A stretch of 64,000 bases of DNA from JAJFKB01 sp965230515 (GCA_965230515.1 OZ246007.1:930001-994000); one strand, 5' to 3'. Counted from the first letter of the stretch, positions 45,968 through 55,546 are shown. The notes: generated by a model from the sequence alone, not told the origin. Numbers and translations are program-made.

Positions 45968-47086
45968 CTAGAGCACCGCGACAGGATATGAGCCCAGAAC
46001 TTTAAGCTCAGCGGCTTCAGCCGCTATCTCTTCAAGCACAGCCTGAACATTCTCATCATCACAGTGGCCCTCGAAATCAACAAAAAACACATAGGTCCAG
46101 GTGCCTGATCTCGACGGTCTTGTTTCGACACGAGTCAAACTTAACCCGGCTCGCTGAAATGGTTCAAGCAGGTGATAGAGTGCCCCCGGTTTATTGCGCA
46201 TCGCGATGATGATCGAAGTTTTATCCTGTCCGCTTTGCGGTACCACCTGATGACCCACCACCAGGAATCGAGTGGCATTGTCCGGCTCATCCTCAATTCT
46301 TGAGGCCACCATCTCGAGTTCATAGGTTTCAGCAGCCATATCACCGGCAATTGCGGCAACCTGAGATATGCTTTCTGATGGTTCATTGAGCACCATTCGG
46401 GCAGCTTCGGCATTACTGCCGACACTGATTCGCTCTGCCTGCGGCAGATGTGTATTCAGCCACTTTCGGCATTGCGCAAGCGATTGCTCATGTGAATATA
46501 TTTTGCGAATATTAGTCAGTTCAGCCCCTTTTTGAGCCAACAGGTGGTGATGAATACGCAGCTCCACCTCACCACAGATTCTTAGCGCAGAATTCATAAA
46601 GCTGTCGAGTGTTGAGTTGACCATTCCCTCCGTCGAATTTTCTACCGGCACAACACCATAATTTGCCGCTCCAGACTCAACCTCGCGAAAAACTTCATCA
46701 ATTGAAGATAGCGGAACACTAACGACGGAATGCCCAAAATGTTTCAGTGCAGCAGCCTGTGTGAAGGTGCCCTCCGGCCCCAAAAAAGCAATCCGCATGG
46801 GTTGCTCGAGCGCGAGACAAACAGACATAACCTCGCGAAAGATTCTTGCCATTTCCTCGTCAGCAACCGGCCCGTTATTACGCGCCATTATTTTACGCAA
46901 CACCTGAGCTTCGCGCTCGGGACGGTAAAACAGCGGTTGCTCAACTCCGCCAGACTGCATTTTAACTTCAGCCACTTGCTGAGCGCAGCTGGCGCGCTCA
47001 TTTATGAGCGCCTGAATTTCCGCATCAATAGTGTCAATGCGCTTTCGTAACTTGTCTAACGGTTGTTCTGTTTTACCTTCACTCAT
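45968..47086 (-). CDS. pheA: Bifunctional chorismate mutase / prephenate dehydratase (P-protein)
   Basis: 372 residues: an AroQ chorismate mutase (about 1-90; LRKRIDTIDAEIQALINERA), a prephenate dehydratase (FLGPEGTFTQAAALKHFG, then the NSTEGMVNSTLD active-site block), and a C-terminal ACT domain with the phenylalanine-binding RNKPGALYHLLEPF and ETRPSR. It probably shows feedback inhibition by phenylalanine. It follows gyrA by 15 bp. In many relatives serC lies between them and hisC after; both are absent here. Confidence 0.95.
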   Translation of the reverse strand: MSEGKTEQPLDKLRKRIDTIDAEIQALINERASCAQQVAEVKMQSGGVEQPLFYRPEREAQVLRKIMARNNGPVADEEMARIFREVMSVCLALEQPMRIAFLGPEGTFTQAAALKHFGHSVVSVPLSSIDEVFREVESGAANYGVVPVENSTEGMVNSTLDSFMNSALRICGEVELRIHHHLLAQKGAELTNIRKIYSHEQSLAQCRKWLNTHLPQAERISVGSNAEAARMVLNEPSESISQVAAIAGDMAAETYELEMVASRIEDEPDNATRFLVVGHQVVPQSGQDKTSIIIAMRNKPGALYHLLEPFQRAGLSLTRVETRPSRSGTWTYVFFVDFEGHCDDENVQAVLEEIAAEAAELKVLGSYPVAVL

Positions 47087-47101
47087 ACCCGTTTGCGCCG
47101 C

Positions 47102-49684
47102 TTATTCAGTTTCACCGCTGGAATCGGTGGCAACTTCACCTTCTGCATCTTCCTCTTCAGGCTCCTCAACTCGCTCTACACCCACCAGGCTTTCATCTGC
47201 ACTTACCTTAATCAACCTGACACCCTGAGTGTTTCGACCCAGGACGGGTATTTCATCGGTGCGGGTTCTAACCAGTGTTCCTTTATTACTGATGAGCATA
47301 ATCTCATCCCCTTCCTTCACCGGCACCGCTCCTACCAACTCTCCATTACGATCACTGGTCTGCATCGCAATCACACCCGAGCCACCGCGATTATGCACAG
47401 GAAAATCTTCCATTCCGGTGCGCTTCCCGTAACCATTCTCGCTGACACAGAGCACCCGCACTGAAGCTTCAGGAATAATCAACGAAATAACTCGCTCGCT
47501 TTTCTTTAGTCGAACACCGCGCACACCACGTGCTGTTCGGCCCATTGGCCGCACATCTGTCTCGGAAAAACGTACCGCTTTGCCCGAGTTGCTACACAGC
47601 ATGATATCTTTCGATCCGTCTGTGATAGCAGCACCAATTAATGTATCTTCACCACTTAAGTCCAGAGCTATCAGCCCTGAACTGCGCGGACGTGAAAAGT
47701 TCATTAGTGACGTTTTCTTTACCGTACCACTAGTTGTCGCCATAAAAATATAGTGGTCCTCTGTGTATTCGTTCACCGGCAATATTGCAGTAATTCGCTC
47801 ACCCTCTTCCAAAGGAAGCAAATTCACCATAGGACGGCCTTTAGCCGCCCTGCCTGCGACCGGTATCTGATAAACCTTAAGCCAGTAGACTTTACCCCGG
47901 TTGGAAAAGCAAAGTATGGTGTCATGGGTGCTACATACCAGTATATGCTCTACGAAATCCTCATCTTTCACCGTTGTTGCAGACTTACCCTTACCACCGC
48001 GCCTTTGCGCCTGGTAGACATCAACGGGCTGGGTCTTCGCGTAACCACCATGGGACAGGGTTACCACCATATCCTCTTCTGTAATCAGATCTTCCATAGT
48101 CAAATCAAGCTGACTCTGGATTATCTCGGTTCGCCGTTCGTCACCGAATTGCTCCTTCACTTCCTTCAGCTCTTCTCGAATGACCTGCATCAGTATTTCG
48201 CGATTTTCCAGAATTTCCAGCAACCCGGTAATACGCTCAATCAATTCCTTATACTCAGCAACCAGTTTTTCCTGCTCCAGCCCCGTTAACCGATGCAGTC
48301 GCAGATCAAGAATGGCCTGGGCCTGCTCAGGACTCAGATAATAGCTTCCTTCACGATAGCCATACTGTGGCTCCAGTCCCTCAGGCCGGCATACGTCCGC
48401 CCCGGATCTTTCAAGCATCGCTAACACAGCACCGGGCTTCCAGGGTTGTGAGATCAGTTTTTCCCTGGCCTCGGCTGAAGAGGGCGAAGATTTGATCAAC
48501 GCAATCACTGGATCGATATTGGATAGCGCTACTGCCTGCCCTTCAAGAATATGGCCGCGCTCTCGTGCCTTGCGCAATTCATATATGGTTCGCCGGGTCA
48601 CAACCTCTCGACGATGCCGAATGAACGCTTCAAGTAATTGCTTGAGATTCAGCGTTTTTGGTTGTCCGTTCACCAACGCAACCACGTTGATACCAAAAAC
48701 ATTCTGCAATTGCGTTTGCGCATAGAGGTTATTGAGCACTACCTCCGGTACTTCACCGCGACGTAACTCGATAACAATACGCATACCGTCCTTGTCCGAC
48801 TCGTCCCGCAACTCGGTAATACCCTGTATCTGCTTTTCCTTGACCAGATCAGCAATTTTCTCAATCAAACGCGCTTTGTTAACCTGGTAGGGTATCTCGG
48901 TAACAACAATAGTATGCTTATTGCTCTTCTCGTCAGTTTCAATTTCATGGCGAGCGCGCATATAGATGCGGCCACGCCCTGTTCTGTATGCTTCGACAAT
49001 ACCCGCCCGACCATTAATGAAAGCCGCTGTCGGAAAGTCAGGCCCCGGTATATGCTCCATCAACTCCGGCAGTTCAATATCCGGGTTGTCCATCAAAGCC
49101 AGGCAGCCATTGATAACTTCATTCAGGTTATGCGGAGGAATATTGGTCGCCATACCCACTGCAATACCTGACGAACCATTAACCAGCAGATTGGGAATGC
49201 GGGTCGGCATTACTTCGGGAATCTGTTCCGTACCATCATAGTTCGGCACGTAATCAACCGTTTCCTTATCCAGATCTGCGAGAATCTGGTGGGAAATTTT
49301 ATCCATGCGAATTTCCGTATAACGCATGGCGGCTGCAGAATCCCCATCCACAGACCCGAAGTTGCCCTGCCCATCAACCAGCATATACCGCATTGAAAAA
49401 GGCTGAGCCATACGCACGATGGTATCGTACACGGCGGTATCACCATGAGGGTGGTACTTACCGATCACATCACCCACAACACGCGCTGATTTCTTATAGG
49501 GCTTGTTATAATCGTTATTGAGTACACTCATCGCAAATAGCACGCGCCTGTGCACCGGCTTCAAACCGTCCCGGACATCAGGAAGCGCCCGCCCTACGAT
49601 AACGCTCATTGCGTAATCCAGATAGGACTGCTTCAACTCATTTTCGATATTAACGGGTAGAATTTCTTTGGCTAACTCACCCAT
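47102..49684 (-). CDS. gyrA: DNA gyrase subunit A
   Basis: 860 residues. Catalytic Tyr122 lies in AAAMRYTEIR. The quinolone-determining region reads HPHGDTAVYDTIVR, with Thr83 and Asp87. The C-terminal beta-pinwheel carries the GyrA box QRRGGKG, separating it from ParC. The acidic tail is typical. Thr83, also the wild-type residue in Pseudomonas aeruginosa, is not by itself a resistance mutation. Confidence 0.98.
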   Translation of the reverse strand: MGELAKEILPVNIENELKQSYLDYAMSVIVGRALPDVRDGLKPVHRRVLFAMSVLNNDYNKPYKKSARVVGDVIGKYHPHGDTAVYDTIVRMAQPFSMRYMLVDGQGNFGSVDGDSAAAMRYTEIRMDKISHQILADLDKETVDYVPNYDGTEQIPEVMPTRIPNLLVNGSSGIAVGMATNIPPHNLNEVINGCLALMDNPDIELPELMEHIPGPDFPTAAFINGRAGIVEAYRTGRGRIYMRARHEIETDEKSNKHTIVVTEIPYQVNKARLIEKIADLVKEKQIQGITELRDESDKDGMRIVIELRRGEVPEVVLNNLYAQTQLQNVFGINVVALVNGQPKTLNLKQLLEAFIRHRREVVTRRTIYELRKARERGHILEGQAVALSNIDPVIALIKSSPSSAEAREKLISQPWKPGAVLAMLERSGADVCRPEGLEPQYGYREGSYYLSPEQAQAILDLRLHRLTGLEQEKLVAEYKELIERITGLLEILENREILMQVIREELKEVKEQFGDERRTEIIQSQLDLTMEDLITEEDMVVTLSHGGYAKTQPVDVYQAQRRGGKGKSATTVKDEDFVEHILVCSTHDTILCFSNRGKVYWLKVYQIPVAGRAAKGRPMVNLLPLEEGERITAILPVNEYTEDHYIFMATTSGTVKKTSLMNFSRPRSSGLIALDLSGEDTLIGAAITDGSKDIMLCSNSGKAVRFSETDVRPMGRTARGVRGVRLKKSERVISLIIPEASVRVLCVSENGYGKRTGMEDFPVHNRGGSGVIAMQTSDRNGELVGAVPVKEGDEIMLISNKGTLVRTRTDEIPVLGRNTQGVRLIKVSADESLVGVERVEEPEEEDAEGEVATDSSGETE

Positions 49685-49993
49685 AAAGGTCTGTATCCTT
49701 GTTTACAATTATTATAATCATCAGCGGCCACTGATTCGGTGCAGCACACCAGATTGGCCAACGCAAAAAAGGAGTGGATTTTAACACAGATCAACGCAGA
49801 ATTTCACAATCAGATGCGTTTAAATCGCAAATATAACCGACGCAGGATTCCTGGCCGGCTGAAGACAAAAATATCTACGCACTGCCCACACAAAAAATTC
49901 ATTATTAGTGAAGTCTTCTGGACAGATTCGTGCCCAAATGAAACAATCGCTCGCTTTCTAAACTGGAATTAAGCAAACAATCCAAACGACCCC
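49685..49993. other. Divergent intergenic region gyrA / mtaD
   Basis: 309 bp between divergent genes. A TATAAT-like box for gyrA is visible on the minus strand near 49710. I see no convincing -35 box, hairpin or small gene. A 77-codon frame inside has no ribosome-binding site and no recognisable features. Confidence 0.4.
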
Positions 49994-51340
49994 ATGGCCA
50001 AGCAAAAAGCGGACAGCCTGATCAAGGCAAAGTGGATAATCCCTGTCAATCCGAAAAACCAGGTTTTAACCGGCCATAGCCTGGTTATCAAGCAGGGCCT
50101 TATCGTGGACTTGCTTGAATCAGACCTGGCTGAAAAGAATTACCGCTGTAGCAAGCATTATGAGCTCAATGAACATGCACTGATACCCGGACTGATTAAC
50201 GCCCACGGCCATGCCGGAATGACCCTGTTCAGGGGCCTGGCAGACGATCTGCCACTAATGAACTGGCTCAATAACCATATCTGGCCAGCCGAGCGAAGAT
50301 GGGTTAATGAAGAGTTTGTCGCAGATGGCACAGAGCTGGCAATTGCCGAAATGCTGCTCAGCGGGACCACATGCTTCAGCGACATGTACTTTTTCCCCAA
50401 CCAAACAGCAAAAATTGCGCATAAACACAAGATTCGGGCTCAGATTATGATGCCGGTGCTGGATTTCCCCAGTGCCTGGGCAGGCAGTGCTGACGAATAC
50501 ATCCACAAGGGACTATCCATTCATGATGATTACCGAAATCATGAGCTGATCTCTATCGGTTTCGGGCCTCATGCTCCCTACACCGTATCTGACGAGCCGC
50601 TTGAAAAAGTGCGCATGCTGGCCGACGAGCTTGACGCCCCCATTCAGATCCACATTCACGAAACGGCACATGAGTTGGAGGAAGCACTGACAAAAAATGC
50701 GCAGCGTCCCTTGCAGCGACTTAATACACTGGGACTGCTCTCCCCTCGCCTGCAATCTGTTCACCTGACACAGGTGGAAGATTCGGACATAGAACTGCTG
50801 GCTGAAAATGGTTGCCATGTGGTTCACTGCCCGGAGTCAAACCTCAAGCTCGCCAGCGGTTTTTGTCCAGTCGGTCGCCTGAGCGAAAACGGAATCAATG
50901 TTGCGTTAGGTACAGATGGTGCCGCCAGCAACAATGATCTGGACATGTTGGGCGAAGCCAAAACGGCCGCATTACTGGCCAAAGGTGTCTCTCAGAGAGC
51001 GGACACCCTCACCGCATACCAGGCTCTGCGTATGGCCACTTATAATGGCGCGAAGGCGCTGGGGTTGGAGGAAAGCATCGGTAGCCTGGAGATTGGCAAA
51101 TCTGCCGATATCACCGCAATTAATCTCGACAGCTTAAAACATCAACCCATCTATGACCCGATATCCCATATTATCTACACAAACTGTAGCCAGGATATCT
51201 CTCACGTTTGGGTGAAGGGCCGAATACTAGTCGATCAACGAAAACTAACCTCTATTGATACAGAACGGCTGCAATGCAAGATCGCTGGCTGGCGTGATAA
51301 AATCATCATCGCGGAAAACCAGCAAAGCATGAATTTTTAG
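49994..51340 (+). CDS. mtaD: TRZ/ATZ-family amidohydrolase (5-methylthioadenosine / S-adenosylhomocysteine deaminase type)
   Basis: 448-residue metal-dependent deaminase. The first metal ligands are in INAHGHAGMTLFRG, then QIHIHETAHE (His), and the catalytic aspartate in ALGTDGAASNNDLDM. In Pseudomonas the gene at the same position between gyrA and ubiG encodes a methylthioadenosine deaminase, so purine-salvage deamination is the best guess; exact substrate is uncertain. First of a plus-strand operon mtaD-ubiG-mupP-yciK with short gaps. Confidence 0.85.
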   Translation: MAKQKADSLIKAKWIIPVNPKNQVLTGHSLVIKQGLIVDLLESDLAEKNYRCSKHYELNEHALIPGLINAHGHAGMTLFRGLADDLPLMNWLNNHIWPAERRWVNEEFVADGTELAIAEMLLSGTTCFSDMYFFPNQTAKIAHKHKIRAQIMMPVLDFPSAWAGSADEYIHKGLSIHDDYRNHELISIGFGPHAPYTVSDEPLEKVRMLADELDAPIQIHIHETAHELEEALTKNAQRPLQRLNTLGLLSPRLQSVHLTQVEDSDIELLAENGCHVVHCPESNLKLASGFCPVGRLSENGINVALGTDGAASNNDLDMLGEAKTAALLAKGVSQRADTLTAYQALRMATYNGAKALGLEESIGSLEIGKSADITAINLDSLKHQPIYDPISHIIYTNCSQDISHVWVKGRILVDQRKLTSIDTERLQCKIAGWRDKIIIAENQQSMNF

Positions 51341-51384
51341 AAGGCAGATTGCGGCCCATCTGCCAGAAACCAAGGTAACTATCC

Positions 51385-52137
51385 ATGCCAAAAAGCCCTA
51401 CACAGAAAGACACCATTGACCCAATTGAGGCCAATGTGGACCGGGCAGAAATTGCAAAATTTGAAGCCATCGCAAATCGTTGGTGGGACCAGGAAAGCGA
51501 GTTTAAACCCCTGCATCAGATCAACCCTTTGCGACTTGATTTCATCGATGAAACAGCATCATTGGCAGACAAGGATGTACTTGATGTCGGATGCGGCGGC
51601 GGCATTCTGTCCGAATCCATGGCCAGGCGAGGCGCTCGGGTAACCGGAATTGATATGGGCGACACTCCTATTAATGTTGCCAAACTGCATAGCCTTGAAT
51701 CAGCGCTGGACATTGATTATCAACAAATTAGCGCGGAACAACTGGCCCAACAACGTGCCGACAGCCAAGCGCCACAATTCGACATCATCACCTGCCTGGA
51801 GATGCTCGAGCATGTACCTGATCCCGGTTCGGTCATCCAGGCCTGTGCCGACATGCTTAAGCCAGGGGGACATCTGTTTCTTTCAACGATAAACAGAAAT
51901 CCAAAATCCTATTTGTTTGCGATTGTCGGTGCGGAATATCTACTTAAATTGCTACCCAGAGGAACCCACGACTACAGCAAGTTCATTCGCCCCTCGGAGC
52001 TCGCAGCCTGGGTTAGGCAATCAGGGCTGGTATCACATCAAATGATTGGCCTGGTTTACAACCCCATTACCCAAAGCTACAAGTTGGCTGATGATGTCGA
52101 TGTCAACTATATGCTGCACGTGAGCAAGCCCGAGTAG
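51385..52137 (+). CDS. ubiG: Ubiquinone biosynthesis O-methyltransferase
   Basis: Carries out both O-methylations of ubiquinone synthesis. The 250 residues show ANRWWDQESEFKPLHQINP, diagnostic of UbiG, the SAM site VLDVGCGGGILSESMARRGA, and LEHVPDPGSVI. The C-terminal membrane-association region is KLLPRGTHDYSKFIRPSEL. It ends 7 bp before mupP. Confidence 0.96.
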   Translation: MPKSPTQKDTIDPIEANVDRAEIAKFEAIANRWWDQESEFKPLHQINPLRLDFIDETASLADKDVLDVGCGGGILSESMARRGARVTGIDMGDTPINVAKLHSLESALDIDYQQISAEQLAQQRADSQAPQFDIITCLEMLEHVPDPGSVIQACADMLKPGGHLFLSTINRNPKSYLFAIVGAEYLLKLLPRGTHDYSKFIRPSELAAWVRQSGLVSHQMIGLVYNPITQSYKLADDVDVNYMLHVSKPE

Positions 52138-52144
52138 ATTCAGA

Positions 52145-52816
52145 ATGACTGATCGCTTAATTAATACAGTCCTGTTCGACCTCGATGGAACATTGCTGGA
52201 TACCGCCAGGGATCTGGCGAACGCGCTAAACAGACTGCTAGAGGAAGAGGGCAAGGTCCCTTTGCCCTTTGAAACGATTCGAAACGTGGTATCTAACGGT
52301 GGCAATGCTCTGGTCAGGCTGGGCTTTAACAGCGAGATTGATAGTGAAAGACACCTGCACCTTTACCAAAGGCTACTGAACCTGTACGAGCAGAATCTGA
52401 CACAGCATACAGTTCCTTTTCCGGGTATAGAGGCTTTGCTGGCCACACTGGATCAATTTGATCTCTCATGGGGAGTGGTGACCAACAAACCCAGCAAATA
52501 CACCCTTCCTATTATGGAAAAGATGGCGCTGAAGCCCGCCTTTGCTGCTGTTGTCTGCGCGGATCAGGTAACCCACAGCAAACCACATGCGGAACCGATG
52601 CTAAAAGCCTGCGACCTGATTGGTTGTGCACCGGAACAGGTAATCTATGTCGGAGATCACCGCCGGGACATTGAGGCCGGACGCAATGCCGGTATGCTTA
52701 CTGTTGCCGCGCATTACGGCTATATCGAAACACAGGACGACCCCGGGGCATGGGGTGCTGATTTCGCCATTGACCACCCAGACCAACTGACAGAAATGAT
52801 ACACACGATTTTCTAG
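52145..52816 (+). CDS. mupP: HAD phosphatase, MupP / phosphoglycolate phosphatase family
   Basis: 223-residue HAD hydrolase. Motif I is VLFDLDGTLLDTA, motif II is GVVTNKPSKYT, the conserved lysine lies in VTHSKPHAE, and motif IV is VGDHRRDIEAGRNAGM. Located between ubiG and yciK it matches Pseudomonas MupP, the N-acetylmuramate-6-phosphate phosphatase of the anabolic recycling pathway; sequence alone cannot exclude Gph activity. Confidence 0.82.
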   Translation: MTDRLINTVLFDLDGTLLDTARDLANALNRLLEEEGKVPLPFETIRNVVSNGGNALVRLGFNSEIDSERHLHLYQRLLNLYEQNLTQHTVPFPGIEALLATLDQFDLSWGVVTNKPSKYTLPIMEKMALKPAFAAVVCADQVTHSKPHAEPMLKACDLIGCAPEQVIYVGDHRRDIEAGRNAGMLTVAAHYGYIETQDDPGAWGADFAIDHPDQLTEMIHTIF

Positions 52817-52842
52817 CCAGGCCCACTGATGAGGAACCCAGT

Positions 52843-53598
52843 TTGACCAACAACATGACTGATCAACCCAAACTTCTTGCAAATCGCGTGATACTGGTAT
52901 CTGGTGCGGGAGACGGGATAGGGCGCACAGCCGCAAAATGCTATGCGGAAAATGGCGCTACCGTTATTCTGCTTGGGCGCACGCAAAAAAAGCTGGAATC
53001 GGTATACGACGAAATTGTAGCCAGCGGCTCGCCTGAACCTCTTATTCACCCTCTGGACCTGCTGATCGCAACACCACAGGATTACGATGAATTGGCTGAA
53101 GCAATCAGAAAAGAACTCGGAAGACTGGATGGAGTGCTACATAATGCGGGCATTCTGGGTAAGCGAACAGCTATCGGAGACTATGATATCAACACCTGGT
53201 GCGAAGTCATGCACGTCAATGTAACAGCCCAATTGATGCTGACTCAGGCGCTGTTACCTTTGCTGGAAGAATCGAATGATGCGTCCATTATTTTCACCTC
53301 TTCGGGCGTTGGCAGGAAGAGTCGTGCATTCTGGGGCGCTTATGCCGTATCAAAGTTTGCAACAGAGGGATTAATGCAAACGCTGGCTGATGAACTGGAG
53401 GGAATTACCAATATTCGGGTCAACTGCATCAATCCGGGAGCAACCCGAACTCGTATGCGCGCACAGGCATTCCCTGCTGAAGATGTTAAGAAAAACCCGC
53501 TAGCTGAAGATATTATGGGCCCCTACCTCTATTTAATGGGCCCTGATGGAAAATCAACTCACGGACAATCTATCGACGCTCAACACTGGCAGGAATAA
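52843..53598 (+). CDS. yciK: YciK-family short-chain dehydrogenase
   Basis: 251 residues, classical SDR. Cofactor site is VSGAGDGIGRTAAKCYAENG; the NAG motif is HNAGILGKR; the catalytic triad is SGVGRKSRAFWGAYAVSKFA (Ser, Tyr, Lys). Substrate unknown in the YciK group. The TTG at 52843 is preferred because GAGGA sits 7 nt upstream, better spaced than for the ATG four codons later. Last gene of the mtaD operon. Confidence 0.87.
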   Translation: MTNNMTDQPKLLANRVILVSGAGDGIGRTAAKCYAENGATVILLGRTQKKLESVYDEIVASGSPEPLIHPLDLLIATPQDYDELAEAIRKELGRLDGVLHNAGILGKRTAIGDYDINTWCEVMHVNVTAQLMLTQALLPLLEESNDASIIFTSSGVGRKSRAFWGAYAVSKFATEGLMQTLADELEGITNIRVNCINPGATRTRMRAQAFPAEDVKKNPLAEDIMGPYLYLMGPDGKSTHGQSIDAQHWQE

Positions 53599-53611
53599 AA
53601 CCAGCCTCCAC

Positions 53612-53637
53612 AGAGGTGACAGAAAATTGTCACCTCT
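53612..53637 (+). terminator. Hairpin after yciK
   Basis: AGAGGTGAC and GTCACCTCT form a perfect 9-bp stem with an 8-nt A-rich loop, 14 nt past the stop. No U-tract follows. Confidence 0.5.
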
Positions 53638-53734
53638 CACCAACACCTAACCTCCCTCACAAGAAAAAGCACGACATTTTTTTGACACAATATCCATCTT
53701 ATTGTTTTTATTGGCAATAATAGCCATTTTTTTA

Positions 53735-53752
53735 TTGGCACGTATTTCGCAT
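53735..53752 (+). promoter_or_regulatory. Candidate sigma-54 promoter for the GGDEF gene
   Basis: TTGGCACGTATTTCGCAT has GG and GC separated by exactly 10 bp, with a perfect TTGGCAC -24 element and an imperfect -12 (TCGCA against TTGCA). It lies about 90 bp upstream of the start codon in a T-rich region. Confidence 0.45.
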
Positions 53753-53842
53753 TATCCCTACAAAACACCAGAAGCTTACTGCTTTCACTATCGACCAGCA
53801 GGCTTCCGGGAACAAGAATCGCTGATGATTAAGGGATGAGAT

Positions 53843-54760
53843 ATGGTAAACATCACACAGGGCGCCAACGTTTTCAATCTGACTAACCGGCTGGAGCCGG
53901 CTAGAGCTGAGCATTCTGAACAGAAGGCAAAACTCAATCAGCTACTCATTGACCTGTCCAGAGATCTTCAGGCTTCACTCGAAATTGAAGAAATTCTATA
54001 TCTGTTTCTCAATCGTATTCGAACTCTGGTTCCCGTCGACGGCATCAACTACAGTCACGAAGAATCCGATATCCAGTTCAGTAGTGCGGTTTCAGGCAAA
54101 CACAAAGTCAGTTATCAGTTGAACACAGAAGAAGGTAGCCTGGGGTTGATCGTGTTTACGCGTCATCGCCGTTATCGTGAAAATGAGATTCTTATGTTAG
54201 AAGATCTCATGAGCAGCCTGATGTACCCATTGCGCAATTCACTGAAATACCATAGCGCTCTTAAGGCGGCCACTACCGATTCATTGACACTTTGTGGTAA
54301 CCGGCAAGCTTTGGATGCTGCACTGCACAGAGAAATAGATCTGGCGCTACGGGATAAAGACCCTCTGTCCATTATTATGTTCGATTTCGACCACTTTAAG
54401 CGCATCAACGATGATCATGGTCACCAGTGCGGCGACAATCTGTTAAAGCAGGTTTGCATGGATCTGCAAACAACATTACGCAAAACAGATTTGCTGTTTC
54501 GCTATGGCGGCGAGGAATTCCTCATTCTGTTACACAAGACTGATCTGGAAGGTGCTGCTATGGTTGCAGAAAAGGTACGGCGCGGTGTCGCGGCCAATCT
54601 TATTACCCACGAGGATCAAACCATTTCAACGACAATCAGTCTGGGCGTTGCATCACTGAACGAATTTGACGGTGTCACCTCTATCGTTGAGCGTGCTGAC
54701 AAAGCGCTGTACACAGCCAAGCGCAAGGGTAGAAACCAGGTGGTCAGCGCAGAACTATAA
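53843..54760 (+). CDS. GGDEF diguanylate cyclase
   Basis: 305 residues. An N-terminal coiled segment and GAF-like domain (about 30-135, with IEEILYLFLNRIRTLVPVDG) precede a GGDEF domain. The active site is RYGGEEFLILL (GGEEF at 222-226), with the substrate residues DFDHFKRINDDHGHQCGD. An inhibitory I-site RKTD (213-216) stands five residues before, so product feedback is expected. It should make cyclic di-GMP in the cytoplasm, with a signal read by the N-terminal domain. No EAL domain. Start ATG follows GGGATGAG. Confidence 0.92.
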   Translation: MVNITQGANVFNLTNRLEPARAEHSEQKAKLNQLLIDLSRDLQASLEIEEILYLFLNRIRTLVPVDGINYSHEESDIQFSSAVSGKHKVSYQLNTEEGSLGLIVFTRHRRYRENEILMLEDLMSSLMYPLRNSLKYHSALKAATTDSLTLCGNRQALDAALHREIDLALRDKDPLSIIMFDFDHFKRINDDHGHQCGDNLLKQVCMDLQTTLRKTDLLFRYGGEEFLILLHKTDLEGAAMVAEKVRRGVAANLITHEDQTISTTISLGVASLNEFDGVTSIVERADKALYTAKRKGRNQVVSAEL

Positions 54761-54786
54761 TTGCCTGGCCTCTACCCTGACGCATT

Positions 54787-55257
54787 TCAAGCCTTGGCGC
54801 GCATGAACCAGGTAGACGACAACTGGGACACTAACTCCTCACCCCGGAGTATGCGATTATCCAGTTTGATCATTCCTTGTCGGTCACGACTTTTAAGCGG
54901 TCTCGCTTCCACAATCTCCGTTTCGCTGTGCAACAGATCACCTGCATAAACAGGTTTAAACCAGCGAATGCTGTCCCAGCCCGGCGACACGATAATTTCA
55001 GCGTTTGGAAATGCATCCTTGCTCATGCGACGCCATATCGCTGATATCTGCGGACCGGAAGCAATCACTCCTTCCCACCCAAGTTCTTTCGCCTTCTGTT
55101 CATCCAGATGAAAGGGTTCCGGGTCATATAGCCTCGCAAAATCAAGCATCTGCTCAATCTTCATTGTCCAGTTTCCATAACGAAACCGTTGCCCAACAGA
55201 AAAGTCTTCCAGCCATCGTTGATCTACAAAGGGTTCCAGAGCATCAGTCATAATCAT
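54787..55257 (-). CDS. MaoC-like acyl dehydratase
   Basis: 156-residue hot-dog fold protein. The hydratase pattern is visible as DPEPFHLDEQKAKELGWEGVIASGP, with Asp and His of the active site, then SPGWDSIRWFKPVYAGDLL. Substrates in the family are enoyl-CoA or -ACP; here undefined. Convergent with the GGDEF gene (26 bp). The IS110 element inserted 66 bp upstream of its start, possibly separating it from its original promoter. A second ATG two codons later could be used. Confidence 0.85.
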   Translation of the reverse strand: MIMTDALEPFVDQRWLEDFSVGQRFRYGNWTMKIEQMLDFARLYDPEPFHLDEQKAKELGWEGVIASGPQISAIWRRMSKDAFPNAEIIVSPGWDSIRWFKPVYAGDLLHSETEIVEARPLKSRDRQGMIKLDNRILRGEELVSQLSSTWFMRAKA

Positions 55258-55336
55258 TCACTTATATTAATCATCTCAATAAATTGGGTCAGACCTGAAC
55301 GGCACTATCTAATCCGACAAGCTCCCCTCACCTCTG

Positions 55337-55540
55337 TCCTTGTATGTTAACGGATAAGGATAAATTATAGATTCAATGGCACGCATAGTGTTACTGTAAT
55401 TGTTGGTGTCCCGGATGTAATAGACCGTTTCAGTCCTAGGTGTTAAGACCGTGGGAGAGCTTGGGTCGTTACATCCGTTTTCTTCTAACCCGAACAGTTG
55501 CTTGGGCCCAGAGCCCGCATTTAGCAAGGCTGGGGAGTCG
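55337..55540 (+). ncRNA. Putative IS110 bridge RNA
   Basis: Between the left end and the transposase start three hairpins line up: TCCTT/AAGGA (55337-55360); a large one with CGGATGTAA paired to TTACATCCG plus GACC/GGTC (55412-55477) enclosing a 37-nt loop; and TTGCT-GGGC/GCCC-AGCAA (55498-55527). Guide-like segments are: TGGGAGAGCTTG (55452-55463) in the second hairpin, perfect complement of the rebuilt 12-nt target CAAGCTCTCCCA; ACAGTTGCT (55494-55502), identical to the element's right end; and GGGGAG (55532-55537), complement of CTCCCC at the left end (55322-55327). These match a 5' stem-loop, target-binding loop and donor-binding loop. RNA boundaries are approximate. Confidence 0.65.
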
Positions 55541-55546
55541 AAAATC

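Noticed and set aside
47102..49684. GyrA Thr83 as a quinolone resistance mutation
   Set aside because: Thr83 is also the wild-type residue in Pseudomonas aeruginosa GyrA; Asp87 is unchanged.
49740..49972. 77-codon plus-strand frame in the gyrA-mtaD gap
   Set aside because: No ribosome-binding site, no domain, composition like non-coding DNA.
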